Assembly (NCBI RefSeq): GCF_004745635.1
Contig: NZ_SRLB01000002.1
Location: forward strand, 358,927 to 422,926
Source of the DNA: Methylobacterium nonmethylotrophicum
GTDB lineage: Bacteria > Pseudomonadota > Alphaproteobacteria > Rhizobiales > Beijerinckiaceae
Length of the DNA stretch: 64,000 nt
Direction: 5' to 3'
Each line of letters opens with the position of its first letter. The first letter of the stretch is position 1. The position numbers were made by a program, and so were the translations under genes. The notes under the pieces are model-generated. The model was not told the DNA's origin. It saw only the letters and a program-made list of their open reading frames with translations, and made no database searches. Of the stretch, positions 1 to 10,097 are shown piece after piece.

Positions 1-1588
1 TCTGGCCGCGTTTCACCTTCTCGCCGGGCCGCACGTCGATCTCGCCGTTATGGGCGTAGGCCGAGACGTAGCCGTTGGCGTGCCGCACCAGGACCAGCTT
101 GCCGTAGCCCTTCACGTCGCTGCCGGCATACGCCACTGTCCCCTCCTCGGCGGCCTTGACCGGCGTGCCCTCGGGCACCGCGATGTTGATGCCCTCGTTG
201 CCGCTCGAGCCATAGCCGGAGATCACCCGGCCGCGGGCGGGCCAGCGGAACGAGGAGGCCGGATCGGGCGCCGGGGCAGCCGGGGCGACGGCCGGGGCGG
301 GCGCGGGCTCGGGCGCCTTCTCGGGCAGGGCCGCGACCTTCACGGGCTTGGCCGGCTCGGGCTTCGGCGCGGGCTTCACCTCCGCCACCTTCTTCACCTC
401 GGGCTTCGGTGGGTCCTTGGGCGCCTCGGCCTGCTTGGGCTCGGGCTTGGGCTCGGGCTTGCGGACCTCCGGCTTTTTCGGCTCCGGCTTCGGCGCCTCG
501 GCGACCTTCTTCACCTCGGGCTTCGGCTCGGGCTTGGCGACGGGCTTCGGCTCCGGCTTCTTCGGCTCCGGCCGCTGCGGCTTGGCCGCGACGACCTCCT
601 CCTCGTCGTCGTCCCGGGCCTGGCGCGCCGCCACCTTGGCGGCGGGCTTCGGCTCGGGCTTGGCCGCGAGCTTCGGCTCCGGCTTCTTCGGCTCGGGCCG
701 CGCCGGCTTGGCCGCGACGGTCTCCTCCTCGTCGTCGTCCCGGGCCTGGCGCGCCGCCACCTTGGCGGCAGGCTTCGGCTCGGGCTTGGCGACGAGCTTC
801 GGCTCCGGCCGCTGCGGCTTGGCGGCGACCTTCTCCTCGGGCTCCTCGCGGGGCTCGGGCTTGCGATGGGTCAGCTTCGCGGCGCGCTCGGCGGCGGCCG
901 GCGCCACCGGCTTCGCCTCGGCCTGGCCGGGGCGCGCATGGGCCTTGCGGGCCGGCTCGGGGGCCGGCTCGGCCTCGCGGCGGGCGGGCTCGCGACGGGG
1001 CGCGACCTCGGCGACCTGGCGCACCGGCTCGGCCGGGCGGGTCTCGGCCACCGGGATCCGCGGCGCCGGCGCGGGCGGCACCGTCCGGGCACTCATCGCG
1101 GGCGCACCGGAGGCATGATAGACCGGGATCACGATCTGGCGGCCGGGGGTGACCTGGGCGGCACCGGTCAGGCCGTTGGCCTGCAGGATCGCCGCGGCGG
1201 GCACGCCGAACCGGGTCGACATCTGGTTCAGGCTGTCATTGGCACCGACCGTGATGGTGGTCCCGCCCGCCGCCGACCAGCCGGCCGGACCGCCGGTCAC
1301 CGGAGCCGCGGCGGCGACGCGCGGCGTCTGCACCGCGGCGGAAGCCTGCCGGCTCGACAGCGGCGTCGAGGCCAGCGGCGCCGACAGGGGCCGCGACTGG
1401 ATCGGTGCCGTGCGTACCGGCGCCGAAACGGCCCCGCCCTCCGGCAGGCTGCCGGTGGCGCCCGGCTCCCCGCTCGCGCTCGATGAGAACGGGTTCGAGA
1501 ACGGGTCGAGCCGCACCGCATCGGTGCTGCAGGCCGCCGAAGCGCCCCCGATCAGCCCGATGAGGGCGAAGCGCGACAGCGCCCGCAT
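1..1588 (-). CDS. nlpD: NlpD-like LysM/M23 lipoprotein (3' end outside window)
   Basis: Envelope lipoprotein of the NlpD/DipM type, expected to bind peptidoglycan and activate amidases during cell division. The first 20 residues form a lipoprotein signal ending in ASAAC, so Cys20 would be lipidated. A LysM domain spans about residues 109-155. A very long Pro/Lys/Glu/Ala-rich spacer follows, and an M23 (LytM) domain starts near residue 445 and is cut by the window edge. In that domain the zinc-ligand HxGxD motif reads NEGIN, the degenerate form found in E. coli NlpD, so it is probably not a peptidase. I chose the ATG at 1588 because the signal peptide starts there; an in-frame ATG at 1615 adds nine residues. 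It lies downstream of pcm in the same direction, as is usual in Rhizobiales. Confidence 0.85.
   Translation of the reverse strand, partial: MRALSRFALIGLIGGASAACSTDAVRLDPFSNPFSSSASGEPGATGSLPEGGAVSAPVRTAPIQSRPLSAPLASTPLSSRQASAAVQTPRVAAAAPVTGGPAGWSAAGGTTITVGANDSLNQMSTRFGVPAAAILQANGLTGAAQVTPGRQIVIPVYHASGAPAMSARTVPPAPAPRIPVAETRPAEPVRQVAEVAPRREPARREAEPAPEPARKAHARPGQAEAKPVAPAAAERAAKLTHRKPEPREEPEEKVAAKPQRPEPKLVAKPEPKPAAKVAARQARDDDEEETVAAKPARPEPKKPEPKLAAKPEPKPAAKVAARQARDDDEEEVVAAKPQRPEPKKPEPKPVAKPEPKPEVKKVAEAPKPEPKKPEVRKPEPKPEPKQAEAPKDPPKPEVKKVAEVKPAPKPEPAKPVKVAALPEKAPEPAPAPAVAPAAPAPDPASSFRWPARGRVISGYGSSGNEGINIAVPEGTPVKAAEEGTVAYAGSDVKGYGKLVLVRHANGYVSAYAHNGEIDVRPGEKVKRGQ
535..830 (-). repeat. 126-bp tandem repeat in the nlpD spacer
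   Basis: The Pro/Lys/Glu spacer of the NlpD-like protein contains a tandem DNA repeat with a 126-bp (42-codon) period, about 2.3 copies. The block beginning CCTCGTCGTCGTCCCGGG at 601 recurs at 727. Each unit encodes an alanine/lysine/proline stretch followed by the acidic cluster ARQARDDDEE. Such a repeat can change copy number by slippage and so alter spacer length. Confidence 0.75.
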
Positions 1589-1736
1589 CCCCTTGCCTGT
1601 CCCGCGATCCGGCATCGACGCACCCGTACATCCACGCAACCGTATGATGCGGATTCAAAGCGGATTCAGGTTAAGCTTCCGTTGCGGGGCGGCCCCGGGG
1701 GCGTCACTTTGCGGCCGGATCGCGGCACCGCCGGGG

Positions 1737-2432
1737 CTAGAGGATCGCCGCCAGCCCCGGCGTCAGCGGGCTGATCCGCAGGGGCGTCTCGCGCACCTGC
1801 CGCCAGGGGCCGTCGGCTTCCTGCGCGATGGCGACGAGGCGCGGGCCGGCGGGCGTGCCGAGTGCCCCGACGAGGCGGCCGCCCGGGTTCAGGCGCTCGA
1901 TCAGGTCCTGCGGCACGTCGCGCAGGCTTCCGTTGACGAGGATGCGGTCGAAGCCGCCGGCCGTCGGAGGCGGCGCGCAGCCATCGGCGAGGCCCACGGT
2001 CGCGGCGCCGAAGCCCAGCGCATCGAGGCGCGAGCGGGCGTTGCGGGCCAGCGTGGCGTAGCGCTCGAGGCTGACCACCTCGGCGGCCCCGAGGCGCACC
2101 AGCAGCGCCGTGGCGTAGCCCGAGCCGGTGCCCACCTCCAGCACCCGCGCCCCCTGGGGACTGAGCGCCGCCAGCATCGTGGCAATGACGCTCGGCGCCG
2201 TCATGGTCTGGCCGCAGGGCAGCGGCAGGGCGATGTCGCGCCGCGCCAGATCGCGGAAGGCGAGCGGCGCGAAGGCCTCCCGCGGCACCCGCTCCATCGC
2301 CCCGAGCACCGCCGCGTCGCGCACCCCGCGCGCCCGCAGGCCCAGCACGAAGGCCGCGGCCTCGACGCCACCGGCCGCGTCCTCGGGCTCCGGCTCCAGG
2401 CCCGGGATGAAGGAGCGGCCGGTGCCGCTCAC
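1737..2432 (-). CDS. pcm: protein-L-isoaspartate O-methyltransferase
   Basis: Repairs damaged proteins by transferring a methyl group from S-adenosylmethionine to L-isoaspartyl residues. The protein has 231 residues, and its SAM-binding motif I reads [14 protein letters not shown]. Upstream is the family segment with [19 protein letters not shown], which precedes the methyltransferase fold. The start is a GTG that overlaps the surE stop by four bases (GTGA), which implies translational coupling. An open frame continues upstream through surE, but it is only a shadow. The surE-pcm pairing is the classical arrangement in many proteobacteria. Confidence 0.93.
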   Translation of the reverse strand: MSGTGRSFIPGLEPEPEDAAGGVEAAAFVLGLRARGVRDAAVLGAMERVPREAFAPLAFRDLARRDIALPLPCGQTMTAPSVIATMLAALSPQGARVLEVGTGSGYATALLVRLGAAEVVSLERYATLARNARSRLDALGFGAATVGLADGCAPPPTAGGFDRILVNGSLRDVPQDLIERLNPGGRLVGALGTPAGPRLVAIAQEADGPWRQVRETPLRISPLTPGLAAIL

Positions 2433-3190
2433 GCGAAGGCCTGGGCGAAGCGCGTCAGCGTCGGCTCGTCGGTCAGGTCGAGGCGAAGCGGCGTCACCGA
2501 GATGCAGCCATCGGCGATCGCCTTCAGGTCGGTGCCGTGGCCGGGCTCGAACCGCGCCTTGGCGAAGGCGAGCCAGAAATACGGGTTGCCGCGGCCGTCG
2601 ACCCGCTCGTCGATCGAGAGCAGTGCCTGGTTGCGCACGCCCTGCGCCGCCACCGCGATGCCCTTCACGGCCTCCGGCTCGCAATCCGGGAAGTTGACGT
2701 TGACCAGGATGCCGGGCTCGATCCCGACCTCGAGGATGCGCCGGACCACCGACGCGCCGTGATGGGCGGCGGTGTGCCACTTGACGTTGGCCCGTCCGCC
2801 CGCGCCGTAGGCTTGGCTCAGCGCGATCGCCTTCACGCCGAGGATCGTCGCCTCCATGGCACCCGCGATGGTGCCCGAATAGGTCACGTCCTCGGCGACG
2901 TTCTGGCCGCGGTTGACGCCCGAGAGCACGAGGTCGGGCCCGTGCTCCTTCAGGATGTGGCGGATCCCCATGATGATGCAGTCGGAGGGCGTGCCCTTGA
3001 CCCCGAAGCGCTTCTCGCCGGCCTGGCGCAGGCGCAGGGGATCGTTGAGCGACAGCGAGTGCGACACGCCGCTCTGGTCGGTCTCCGGTGCCACGACCCA
3101 GACGTCGTCCGAGAGTTGCCCAGCGATCTCCTCCAGGCAGCGCAGGCCCGGCGCGTGGATGCCGTCATCGTTGGTGACGAGAATGCGCAT
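2429..3190 (-). CDS. surE: 5'/3'-nucleotidase SurE
   Basis: Metal-dependent nucleoside monophosphatase, 253 residues, a stationary-phase survival protein. The N-terminus [15 protein letters not shown] carries the NDDG metal-binding motif, and SGVNRGQN is the second conserved active-site segment. The ATG start at 3190 is interlocked with the serS stop codon (TGATG), and the surE stop overlaps pcm, so serS, surE and pcm look like one operon. Length and motifs are normal for the family. Confidence 0.96.
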   Translation of the reverse strand: MRILVTNDDGIHAPGLRCLEEIAGQLSDDVWVVAPETDQSGVSHSLSLNDPLRLRQAGEKRFGVKGTPSDCIIMGIRHILKEHGPDLVLSGVNRGQNVAEDVTYSGTIAGAMEATILGVKAIALSQAYGAGGRANVKWHTAAHHGASVVRRILEVGIEPGILVNVNFPDCEPEAVKGIAVAAQGVRNQALLSIDERVDGRGNPYFWLAFAKARFEPGHGTDLKAIADGCISVTPLRLDLTDEPTLTRFAQAFA

Positions 3191-4533
3191 CAGCGCTGTC
3201 CTTCGGTTCGCGTGAGCCCGGCCGCGCCGTCGATTCGGGTGATCCCGCCCATGTAGGGCGCGAGGGCCGACGGGACCGTGACGCTGCCGTCGGCGTTCTG
3301 GTAATTCTCCATCACGGCGATCAGGGCGCGGCCGACCGCGACGCCCGAGCCGTTGAGGGTGTGGACGTACCCCACGCCCTTGCCCTCCCGCGGGCGGTAG
3401 CGCGCCTCCATCCGGCGGGCCTGGAATTCGCCGCAGACCGAGCAGGACGAGATCTCGCGATAGGTCTTCTGCCCCGGCAGCCAAGCCTCGATGTCGTAGG
3501 TCTTGGCCGAGGCGAAGCCCATGTCGCCGGTGCAGAGGGTCACGGTTCGGAACGGGATCTCGAGGCGCTTCAGCACGGCCTCGGCGCAGGACACCATGCG
3601 CTCGTGCTCCTCGCCCGAGCGCTCGGGCGCGGTGATCGAGACCAGCTCGACCTTGCTGAACTGGTGCTGGCGCAGCATGCCGCGGGTGTCGCGCCCCGCC
3701 GCCCCGGCCTCGGCCCGGAAGCAGGGGGTGAGCGCGGTGAAGCGGAGCGGCAGCTCGTCCTCGGCGAGGATCGCTTCGCGCACCAGGTTGGTGAGCGGCA
3801 CCTCGGCCGTCGGGATCAGCCAGCGATTCGGCGCGCCGCTCTCCTGCGCCATCTCGGGCGAGCCCTGGATCGCCGCGAACTGATCGTCGCGGAACTTCGG
3901 CAGTTGCGCCGTGCCGAACATCGCCTCGTCGCGCACGAGCAGCGGCGGCACCACCTCGGTGTAGCCGTGCTCACCGGTGTGCAGGTCGAGCATGAACTGG
4001 CCGAGCGCCCTCTCGAGCCGGGCGAGCTGCCCCTTCAGCACCACGAAGCGCGAGCCCGACAGCTTGGCGGCGGTCTCGAAATCCATCAGGCCCATGGCCT
4101 CGCCGAGCTCGAAGTGCTGGCGGCTCTCCTGGCTGAGGCCGCGCCCCTCGAAGCGGCGCAACTCGACGTTGTCGTGCTCGTCGCGGCCCTCCGGCACGTC
4201 GGGGTTCGGGGTGTTGGGGATCGCCGCCAAACGCTCCGTCAGCGCCCTGGCGGTGGCCTCCGCCGCGGCGTCGAGCGCCGGCGCCTCCTCCTTGAGCCGC
4301 GCGACCTCGGCCATCAGGCCTTGCGCCCGCGCCTCGTCCTTCGCCTTCTTGGCCGCGCCGATCTCCTTCGACAAGGCGTTGCGCTTCTCCTGCGCGCCCT
4401 GCGCCGCCGAGATCGCCGCCTTGCGCGCGTCGTCGAGGGCGATCAGCTGCGAGGAAATCGGCTCCAGCCCGCGGCTCGTCAGGCCCTTGTCGAAGGCGGC
4501 CGGGTTGTCGCGGATGGCCCGGATGTCGTGCAT
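3190..4533 (-). CDS. serS: seryl-tRNA synthetase
   Basis: Charges tRNA-Ser (and tRNA-Sec where present). The protein has 447 residues. The N-terminal coiled-coil arm for tRNA binding spans about residues 30-110 and is rich in Lys, Glu and Ala. The class II catalytic core follows: motif 2 is the FRAEAG...GMLRQHQF segment and motif 3 is [18 protein letters not shown]. The ATG start at 4533 gives the family N-terminus [14 protein letters not shown]; an upstream in-frame extension to 4602 has no family character. It is first in the serS-surE-pcm-nlpD operon, about 210 bp from the divergent argS. Confidence 0.97.
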   Translation of the reverse strand: MHDIRAIRDNPAAFDKGLTSRGLEPISSQLIALDDARKAAISAAQGAQEKRNALSKEIGAAKKAKDEARAQGLMAEVARLKEEAPALDAAAEATARALTERLAAIPNTPNPDVPEGRDEHDNVELRRFEGRGLSQESRQHFELGEAMGLMDFETAAKLSGSRFVVLKGQLARLERALGQFMLDLHTGEHGYTEVVPPLLVRDEAMFGTAQLPKFRDDQFAAIQGSPEMAQESGAPNRWLIPTAEVPLTNLVREAILAEDELPLRFTALTPCFRAEAGAAGRDTRGMLRQHQFSKVELVSITAPERSGEEHERMVSCAEAVLKRLEIPFRTVTLCTGDMGFASAKTYDIEAWLPGQKTYREISSCSVCGEFQARRMEARYRPREGKGVGYVHTLNGSGVAVGRALIAVMENYQNADGSVTVPSALAPYMGGITRIDGAAGLTRTEGQR

Positions 4534-4745
4534 GGCGCGGTCCGAATCGTTTCGAGGGCCGAACTGACGCTTCGGCCGGTACGCCGGGACGCTTTGCAGC
4601 ATCGGCCCGGCGGCGACAAGGGAGGACCCTGCGACCCGGCCGAACCGCTCCGCTTGCAGGCGCCCGCCCCGCCGTGAGAAGAGCCCGGCGCGCCGGACGC
4701 GGTCCCTCGCCGCATCGGCCCGAACTTTGCAGAACTGGTCAACGC

Positions 4746-6503
4746 ATGAACATCTTCGCCGCCTTCGAGGCCCGCATCGACGAGGCGCTCGAGACGCTCA
4801 CCCGCGCCGGCACCCTGCCGGAGGGGCTGGACCGCGCCCGCGTCGTGGTCGAGCCGCCGCGCGACCCGAGCCACGGCGACCTCGCCACCAACGCCGCCCT
4901 GGTGCTCGCCAAGGAGGCCCGCACCAACCCGAAGGCCCTGGCCGAGGCGCTGGCGGCCGAGCTGCGCACCGACCCCCGCGTGACCGAGGCGAGCGTCGCC
5001 GGGCCGGGCTTCATCAACCTGCGGCTCGACCCGTCCGTCCATGCCGAGGTGGTGCGCGCGGCTTTGCGCGAGGGCGAGGCCTACGGCCGCGGCGCGAAGG
5101 CGCCCGGGGGCGTCAACGTCGAGTACGTCTCGGCCAACCCGACCGGGCCGATGCATGTCGGCCACGGCCGCGGCGCGGTCTTCGGCGACGCGCTGGCGAA
5201 CCTCCTCGTCGCCGCCGGCCGCGACGTGACGCGCGAGTACTACATCAACGACGCCGGCGCCCAGGTCGACGTGCTCGCCCGCTCGGCCTTCCTGCGCTAC
5301 CGCGAGGCCCTGGGCGAGGCGGTGACGATTCCCGAAGGTCTCTACCCCGGCGACTACCTGAAGCCCGTCGGCCGGGCGCTCGCGGAGGCGCACGGCACGG
5401 CGCTCCTCGATCGGCCCGAGGCCGAGTGGCTGCCGCTGGTGCGCGATGTCGCCATCGACCGGATGATGGACCGGATCCGCGAGGACCTGGCTGCGCTCGG
5501 CATCCGTCACGACGTGTTCTTCTCCGAGCGCACGCTCCAGGGCGGCGGCAACGGAGGCGCGGTGGCGGCCCTGATCGACGACCTGCGCGCCAAGGGCCTC
5601 GTCTACGAGGGGCGGCTGCCGCCCCCGAAGGGCCAGCTGCCCGAGGATTGGGAGGACCGCGAGCAGACCCTGTTTCGCGCCACCGCCTTCGGCGACGACA
5701 TCGACCGGCCGCTGCTGAAATCCGACGGCACCTACACCTACTTCGCCTCCGACATCGCCTATCACCGCTCCAAGATCGAGCGCGGCGCCGTCGAGCTGAT
5801 CGACGTGCTCGGCGCCGACCATGGCGGCTACGTCAAGCGCATGCAGGCGGCCGTGAAGGCGGTCTCGGACGGGCGTGCCGTCCTCGACGTCAAGCTGTGC
5901 CAGCTCGTGCGGCTCCTTCGCGGCGGCGAGCCGGTGAAGATGTCGAAGCGGGCCGGCGAGTTCGTGACCTTGCGCGAGGTGATCGACGAGGTCGGGCGCG
6001 ATCCGGTGCGGTTCATGATGCTGTACCGCAAGAACGACGCCACCCTCGATTTCGACCTCGCCAAGGTGGTGGAGCAGTCGAAGGACAACCCGGTCTTCTA
6101 CGTCCAGTACGCCCATGCCCGCGCCGCCTCGGTCTTCCGCCAGGCCCGCGAGGCCTTCCCGGACCTCGACCTGTCGCCGCAGGCGCTGGCGGCGGCCGAC
6201 CTGTCGGGCCTGACCGATCCGGGCGAGGTCGAGATGATGCGCCTGATCGCCCAGGTGCCGCGGGTGATCGAGGCCGCGGCGGCCGCCCACGAGCCGCACC
6301 GGCTGGCGTTCCACCTCTACGAGCTGGCCAGCGCGTTCCACAGTTTCTGGAACAAGGGCAAAGACTTGCCGCAATTACGGTTTGTTAATCAAACCGACAG
6401 ATTGTCGACGCAGGCGAGGCTGGCCCTCGTCGGCGCCCTCAAGGGCGTGCTCGCGGCCAATCTCGGGATCCTCGGCGTCACGGCGCCCGACGAGATGCGC
6501 TGA
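4746..6503 (+). CDS. argS: arginyl-tRNA synthetase
   Basis: Charges tRNA-Arg. The 585-residue protein has the ArgS N-terminal domain (residues about 1-90), the class I signature as MHVGHGRGA after NPTGP, the KMSKRAGE catalytic loop, and a C-terminal DALR anticodon-binding domain ending with the segment that follows FHSFWNKG. The start at 4746 gives [15 protein letters not shown], typical of alphaproteobacterial ArgS. It is transcribed divergently from serS and leads the argS-SPOR-nagZ-scpAB-tatABC run. Confidence 0.97.
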   Translation: MNIFAAFEARIDEALETLTRAGTLPEGLDRARVVVEPPRDPSHGDLATNAALVLAKEARTNPKALAEALAAELRTDPRVTEASVAGPGFINLRLDPSVHAEVVRAALREGEAYGRGAKAPGGVNVEYVSANPTGPMHVGHGRGAVFGDALANLLVAAGRDVTREYYINDAGAQVDVLARSAFLRYREALGEAVTIPEGLYPGDYLKPVGRALAEAHGTALLDRPEAEWLPLVRDVAIDRMMDRIREDLAALGIRHDVFFSERTLQGGGNGGAVAALIDDLRAKGLVYEGRLPPPKGQLPEDWEDREQTLFRATAFGDDIDRPLLKSDGTYTYFASDIAYHRSKIERGAVELIDVLGADHGGYVKRMQAAVKAVSDGRAVLDVKLCQLVRLLRGGEPVKMSKRAGEFVTLREVIDEVGRDPVRFMMLYRKNDATLDFDLAKVVEQSKDNPVFYVQYAHARAASVFRQAREAFPDLDLSPQALAAADLSGLTDPGEVEMMRLIAQVPRVIEAAAAAHEPHRLAFHLYELASAFHSFWNKGKDLPQLRFVNQTDRLSTQARLALVGALKGVLAANLGILGVTAPDEMR

Positions 6504-6714
6504 GGTTGCGGCGCCGGTTCCCGGCTCCTCCGGGGTCGGGCCGACGCGGCGCGCCGCGGCGGGACGCCGCGGGGTACCGTCGGGAGCCGCCGTGGCGGGA
6601 CGCGAGCGTGGGATCTGACGGCCGCCTCCCCCATATGCGGGGTCGGCGGCCGGTGTCGCCGAGCCGGCTCCGGGCGCGGTGAGGTGACGCGAGGGCGAAC
6701 AGGATGGTGCTGCC

Positions 6715-8091
6715 ATGACGACGAATGCTTCCCGGGTTCCCGTCGATTACGACGGCTACGAGCAGGATCGGCAGCCGACCCACGTTTCCCAGGACCACGC
6801 CCGTTCTGGCGCCCGGCCCGATCCCCTCGCCGAACTCGCCCGCATCGTCGGCCAGGACGATCCCTTCCGCGCCCTGCTCGAGGCCAAGGAAGCGAGCGAG
6901 GCGAGCCGGGCCGAGGCCCGCGGCCGCGTCGAGCCGGTGCTGCCGAGCTACGGCGAGGTGCCGGCCTCGGTCGGTGGTCTTTCCGCCTCCCGCAGCGAGC
7001 CGATCATGGACGCATCGAATCACGCCCCGGCGCCGGCGCACACGCCGGCCGCCGCGTTCAACCAGTACCTCGCGGCGGTCGAGCGCGAGACCGTGGCCGA
7101 TGCGGCGTCCCTGCCCGACGAGGGAGAGCCCGCCCCGGCCGGCGAGCCGCGGCCCAGGGGCCGCCGGCGCATCGCCCTCGTGGGCACGGCGCTCGGCATC
7201 GTGGCGGTGGCGGTCGGCGGGGCGCTGACCTGGCGCGCCCTCCATCCCAACCGTTCCGGCGCGCCGATCCTGGTGATGGCCGACCAGGCGCCCCTCAAGG
7301 TGGCGCCCCAGAACGCCGGCGGGGTCGAGATCCCGGACCAGAACAAGCAGATCTACGAGCGCAGCGCCAAGGACGCGCAGTCCAAGGACGCGCCGATCCG
7401 GATCGTCAACCGCGAGGAGCAGCCCCTCGACGTGAAGCAGGCGGCCCGCAGCCTCGCGGCCGAGGCGGGCACGCCCGCCGTCCCGGGCAACGCGCTCACC
7501 GAATCCCTCGGCGAGCCGCGCCGGGTGCGCACCGTGTCGGTCCGGCCCGAGCCGTCGCCGGCGGAGGCCCAGCGCGCGGCGCAGGCCGCCGCGCAGGCCG
7601 CGACTGCCCGGCCCGAGGTTTCGCCCATTCCCACGATGACGCTGCCGGCCGAGGCGACCGGCTCCACGCCGAATCCGGCCCCGGTGACGCCGCGCTCGGC
7701 GCGGATGGTGCCGATCGCCGCCCCGGCGCCGGCCGCCGAGCCCCCTGCCCCCGCCGCGGAGACGCCGCGACCGAAGCCGGTGCAGCGCGTCGCCTCCGCC
7801 GAGCCGCCGGCCACCACCCAGGCGGTGCCGGCCGCCCAGGCCCCGGTCGGCGGCTTCTCCGTGCAGCTCTCGGTGCGCGCCACCGAGAAGGAGGCCGAGG
7901 TCGCCTTCCGGCAAGCCCAGGAGCGCTACGGCGCCGTGCTCGGCGGCCAATCGCCTCTGATCCGGCAGGCCGAGGTCAACGGCAAGTCGATCTATCGCGT
8001 CCGCGTCGGGCCGATGGCGAAGGAGAGCGCCGACAGCCTCTGCGGCAAGCTGAAGGCCGCGGGCGCTGCCTGCTTCGTGGCCAAGAACTGA
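6715..8091 (+). CDS. SPOR-domain membrane protein
   Basis: Predicted inner-membrane protein of 458 residues that probably binds septal peptidoglycan. A cytoplasmic acidic N-terminus of about 150 residues is followed by one membrane segment (about 153-173, after RGRRR), then a long periplasmic linker rich in Pro and Ala. The C-terminal SPOR domain (about 380-458) begins GGFSVQLSVRATEKEAEVAF and ends CGKLKAAGAACFV. It sits between argS and nagZ, the standard place for this division-associated gene in Rhizobiales. The SPOR assignment is by pattern; the exact division role is inferred. Confidence 0.87.
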   Translation: MTTNASRVPVDYDGYEQDRQPTHVSQDHARSGARPDPLAELARIVGQDDPFRALLEAKEASEASRAEARGRVEPVLPSYGEVPASVGGLSASRSEPIMDASNHAPAPAHTPAAAFNQYLAAVERETVADAASLPDEGEPAPAGEPRPRGRRRIALVGTALGIVAVAVGGALTWRALHPNRSGAPILVMADQAPLKVAPQNAGGVEIPDQNKQIYERSAKDAQSKDAPIRIVNREEQPLDVKQAARSLAAEAGTPAVPGNALTESLGEPRRVRTVSVRPEPSPAEAQRAAQAAAQAATARPEVSPIPTMTLPAEATGSTPNPAPVTPRSARMVPIAAPAPAAEPPAPAAETPRPKPVQRVASAEPPATTQAVPAAQAPVGGFSVQLSVRATEKEAEVAFRQAQERYGAVLGGQSPLIRQAEVNGKSIYRVRVGPMAKESADSLCGKLKAAGAACFVAKN

Positions 8092-8302
8092 CGGTACCGG
8101 ACGCGGCTTGAGCACCGCCCGTGCCGGGCGGCGCCCCCATGAAACCCGACGGCTGTGGCGCGTCGCCGACAGCCGCGGCCCGGCGAATCACCTAGATTCA
8201 CGGTCTTCCCGCTTGCGATTTCCCGGTCTTCGGCGCCCGCATGGGCACCGGGCGGGAGCGCGCGAATCCTGTTCCCGCCTCCAACGACGAGACCCGCCGT
8301 CG

Positions 8303-9316
8303 ATGACGAGCCTTGCCCTGATCCTCGGTTGCGCCGGCCCGACCTTGAGCCCCGAGGAGGCCGCCTTCTTCCGCGAGGTGCGGCCCTGGGGCTTCATCCT
8401 GTTCAAGCGCAACGTCGAGACTCCCGAGCAGGTCCGCGCCCTGACGGCGGCGTTGCGCGAGACCGTCGGCCGGGCCGACGCCCCGATCCTGATCGACCAG
8501 GAGGGCGGCCGGGTGCAGCGCATGACGCGGCCGCACTGGCAGGCCTACCCGTCGGGCCGGGCCTATTTCCGGGCCGGCGGCCCCGAGGGCGGGCCGGCCC
8601 TCGCCGGCCTCGGCGCCCGCCTGATGGCGCACGACCTCGCGGCCGTCGGCATCAACGTCGACTGTGCGCCCGTCCTCGACGTGCCGGTGCCGGGCGCCCA
8701 CGACGTGATCGGCGACCGGGCCTACGGCACCGATCCGGGCGTGGTCGCGGCCTTCGGGCGGGCGGTGGCCGAGGGCCTGATGGCCGGCGGCGTGCTGCCG
8801 GTGATGAAGCACATGCCGGGCCACGGCCGCGCCGGCGCCGACAGCCACCACGCCCTGCCGGTGGTGGAGGCGGGCCTCGCCGAGCTCGAGACGCACGACT
8901 TCCGGCCGTTCCGGGCGCTCGCCGACCTGCCGATGGCGATGTCGGCCCACGTGGTCTTCCGCGCCATCGATCCCGACAACCCGGCCACCACCTCGGACCG
9001 GATCATCCGCGAGGTCGTGCGCGGCCATATCGGGTTCGACGGCCTGCTGATGACCGACGACCTGTCGATGAACGCGCTGGCGGGCACCTTCCGCGCGCGC
9101 GCCGCGGCCGCCTTCCGGGCCGGCTGCGACGTCGGCCTGCACTGCAACGGCGTCCGGGCCGAGATGGAGGAGGTCGTGGCCGCCGCCCCCGTCCTCGCCG
9201 GCGAGGCGCTGCGCCGGGCCGAGGCCGCCCTCGCCCGCCTGGTGCCGGCGGCCGCGGCCTTCGACCCGGCCGAGGCCCGCGCCCGCCTGGATGCCGGGCT
9301 CGCCGCTGCCGCCTGA
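8303..9316 (+). CDS. nagZ: beta-N-acetylhexosaminidase NagZ
   Basis: Cytoplasmic glycoside hydrolase family 3 enzyme of 337 residues that removes N-acetylglucosamine from muropeptides during cell-wall recycling. The family signature KHMPGHGRAGADSHHALP carries the His of the Asp-His dyad, and MTDDLSMNAL carries the catalytic aspartate. ILIDQEGGRVQRM is the substrate-binding segment. The ATG at 8303 was chosen because family similarity starts at once (SLALILGCAGPTLS); a longer upstream extension has no conserved features. Its 3' end overlaps the likely start of scpA. Confidence 0.95.
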   Translation: MTSLALILGCAGPTLSPEEAAFFREVRPWGFILFKRNVETPEQVRALTAALRETVGRADAPILIDQEGGRVQRMTRPHWQAYPSGRAYFRAGGPEGGPALAGLGARLMAHDLAAVGINVDCAPVLDVPVPGAHDVIGDRAYGTDPGVVAAFGRAVAEGLMAGGVLPVMKHMPGHGRAGADSHHALPVVEAGLAELETHDFRPFRALADLPMAMSAHVVFRAIDPDNPATTSDRIIREVVRGHIGFDGLLMTDDLSMNALAGTFRARAAAAFRAGCDVGLHCNGVRAEMEEVVAAAPVLAGEALRRAEAALARLVPAAAAFDPAEARARLDAGLAAAA

Positions 9317-10097
9317 CGTGACGGACCGGGACGCGTTCGAGGAGGCTGGGCCGGAGGCCCCCGAAGGCGCGGCCTTCGTGGTCGACGTCGACGGGTTCGA
9401 GGGCCCGCTCGACCTCCTGCTCGAACTCGCCCGGCGCCAGAAGGTCGACCTCGCCCGCATCTCGATCCTGGCGCTCGTCGAGCAGTACCTCGCCTTCGTC
9501 GAGGAGGCCCGCCGCCTGCGGCTGGAGCTGGCGGGGGATTACCTCGTCATGGCGGCCTGGCTCGCCTACCTGAAGTCGCGCCTGCTGCTGCCGGCGCCGC
9601 CCCGCGATCCCGGTCCCGCCGCCGGCGACCTCGCCGAGGCCCTGGCCTCGAGGCTGCGCCGCCTCGAGGCGATCCGGGCCGCCGCCGCGATGCTCGCTGG
9701 GCGGGCCCAGCTCGGGCGCGACGTCTTCGGGCGCGGCGCCACCCTGCCCGAGCCCGCCTCCGCCGCCCCGGGCCCGTTCGGCGCGACCCTGCACGAGCTG
9801 ATCGCCGCCTATGCCCGCCAGCGCCAGGAGCGGGCGCGGGCGCAAGTGACGCTGCCGCCGCGCAGCGTGTGGTCGCTGGTCGATGCCCGCGCCGCCCTCG
9901 GGCGGCTGATCGGCCGACGGGACGACTGGACCGATCTCGATTCCTATCTCGCCCAGTATCTCGCCGACCCGAAGCGCCGCGCCACCGTGCGGGCCTCTTC
10001 CCTGTCGGCGGTGCTGGAGCTCGCCCGCGAGGGCCAGATCCTGCTGCGCCAGGAGCGGCCCTTCGCGCCGATCCAGATCCGCACCGCCGGGGCATGA
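9291..10097 (+). CDS. scpA: segregation and condensation protein A
   Basis: Kleisin subunit of the SMC-ScpAB complex, which organises and segregates the chromosome. The protein has up to 268 residues. The N-terminal kleisin core is VDGFEGPLDLLLELARRQKVDL followed by AAWLAYLKSRLLLP, both diagnostic, and a C-terminal winged helix ends near the stop. Two starts are possible: the ATG at 9291, overlapping nagZ by 26 bp, or the GTG at 9318, just after the nagZ stop. Neither has a clear ribosome binding site. The stop overlaps scpB (ATGA). Confidence 0.93.
   Translation: MPGSPLPPDVTDRDAFEEAGPEAPEGAAFVVDVDGFEGPLDLLLELARRQKVDLARISILALVEQYLAFVEEARRLRLELAGDYLVMAAWLAYLKSRLLLPAPPRDPGPAAGDLAEALASRLRRLEAIRAAAAMLAGRAQLGRDVFGRGATLPEPASAAPGPFGATLHELIAAYARQRQERARAQVTLPPRSVWSLVDARAALGRLIGRRDDWTDLDSYLAQYLADPKRRATVRASSLSAVLELAREGQILLRQERPFAPIQIRTAGA

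Noticed and set aside
50..1486. A 478-codon plus-strand frame rich in Leu/Gly/Arg
   Set aside because: Antisense reading of the repetitive PEPK spacer of the NlpD-like gene.
4479..6374. A 631-codon frame antisense to argS
   Set aside because: Shadow of argS; His/Arg/Gly-rich translation with no motif.
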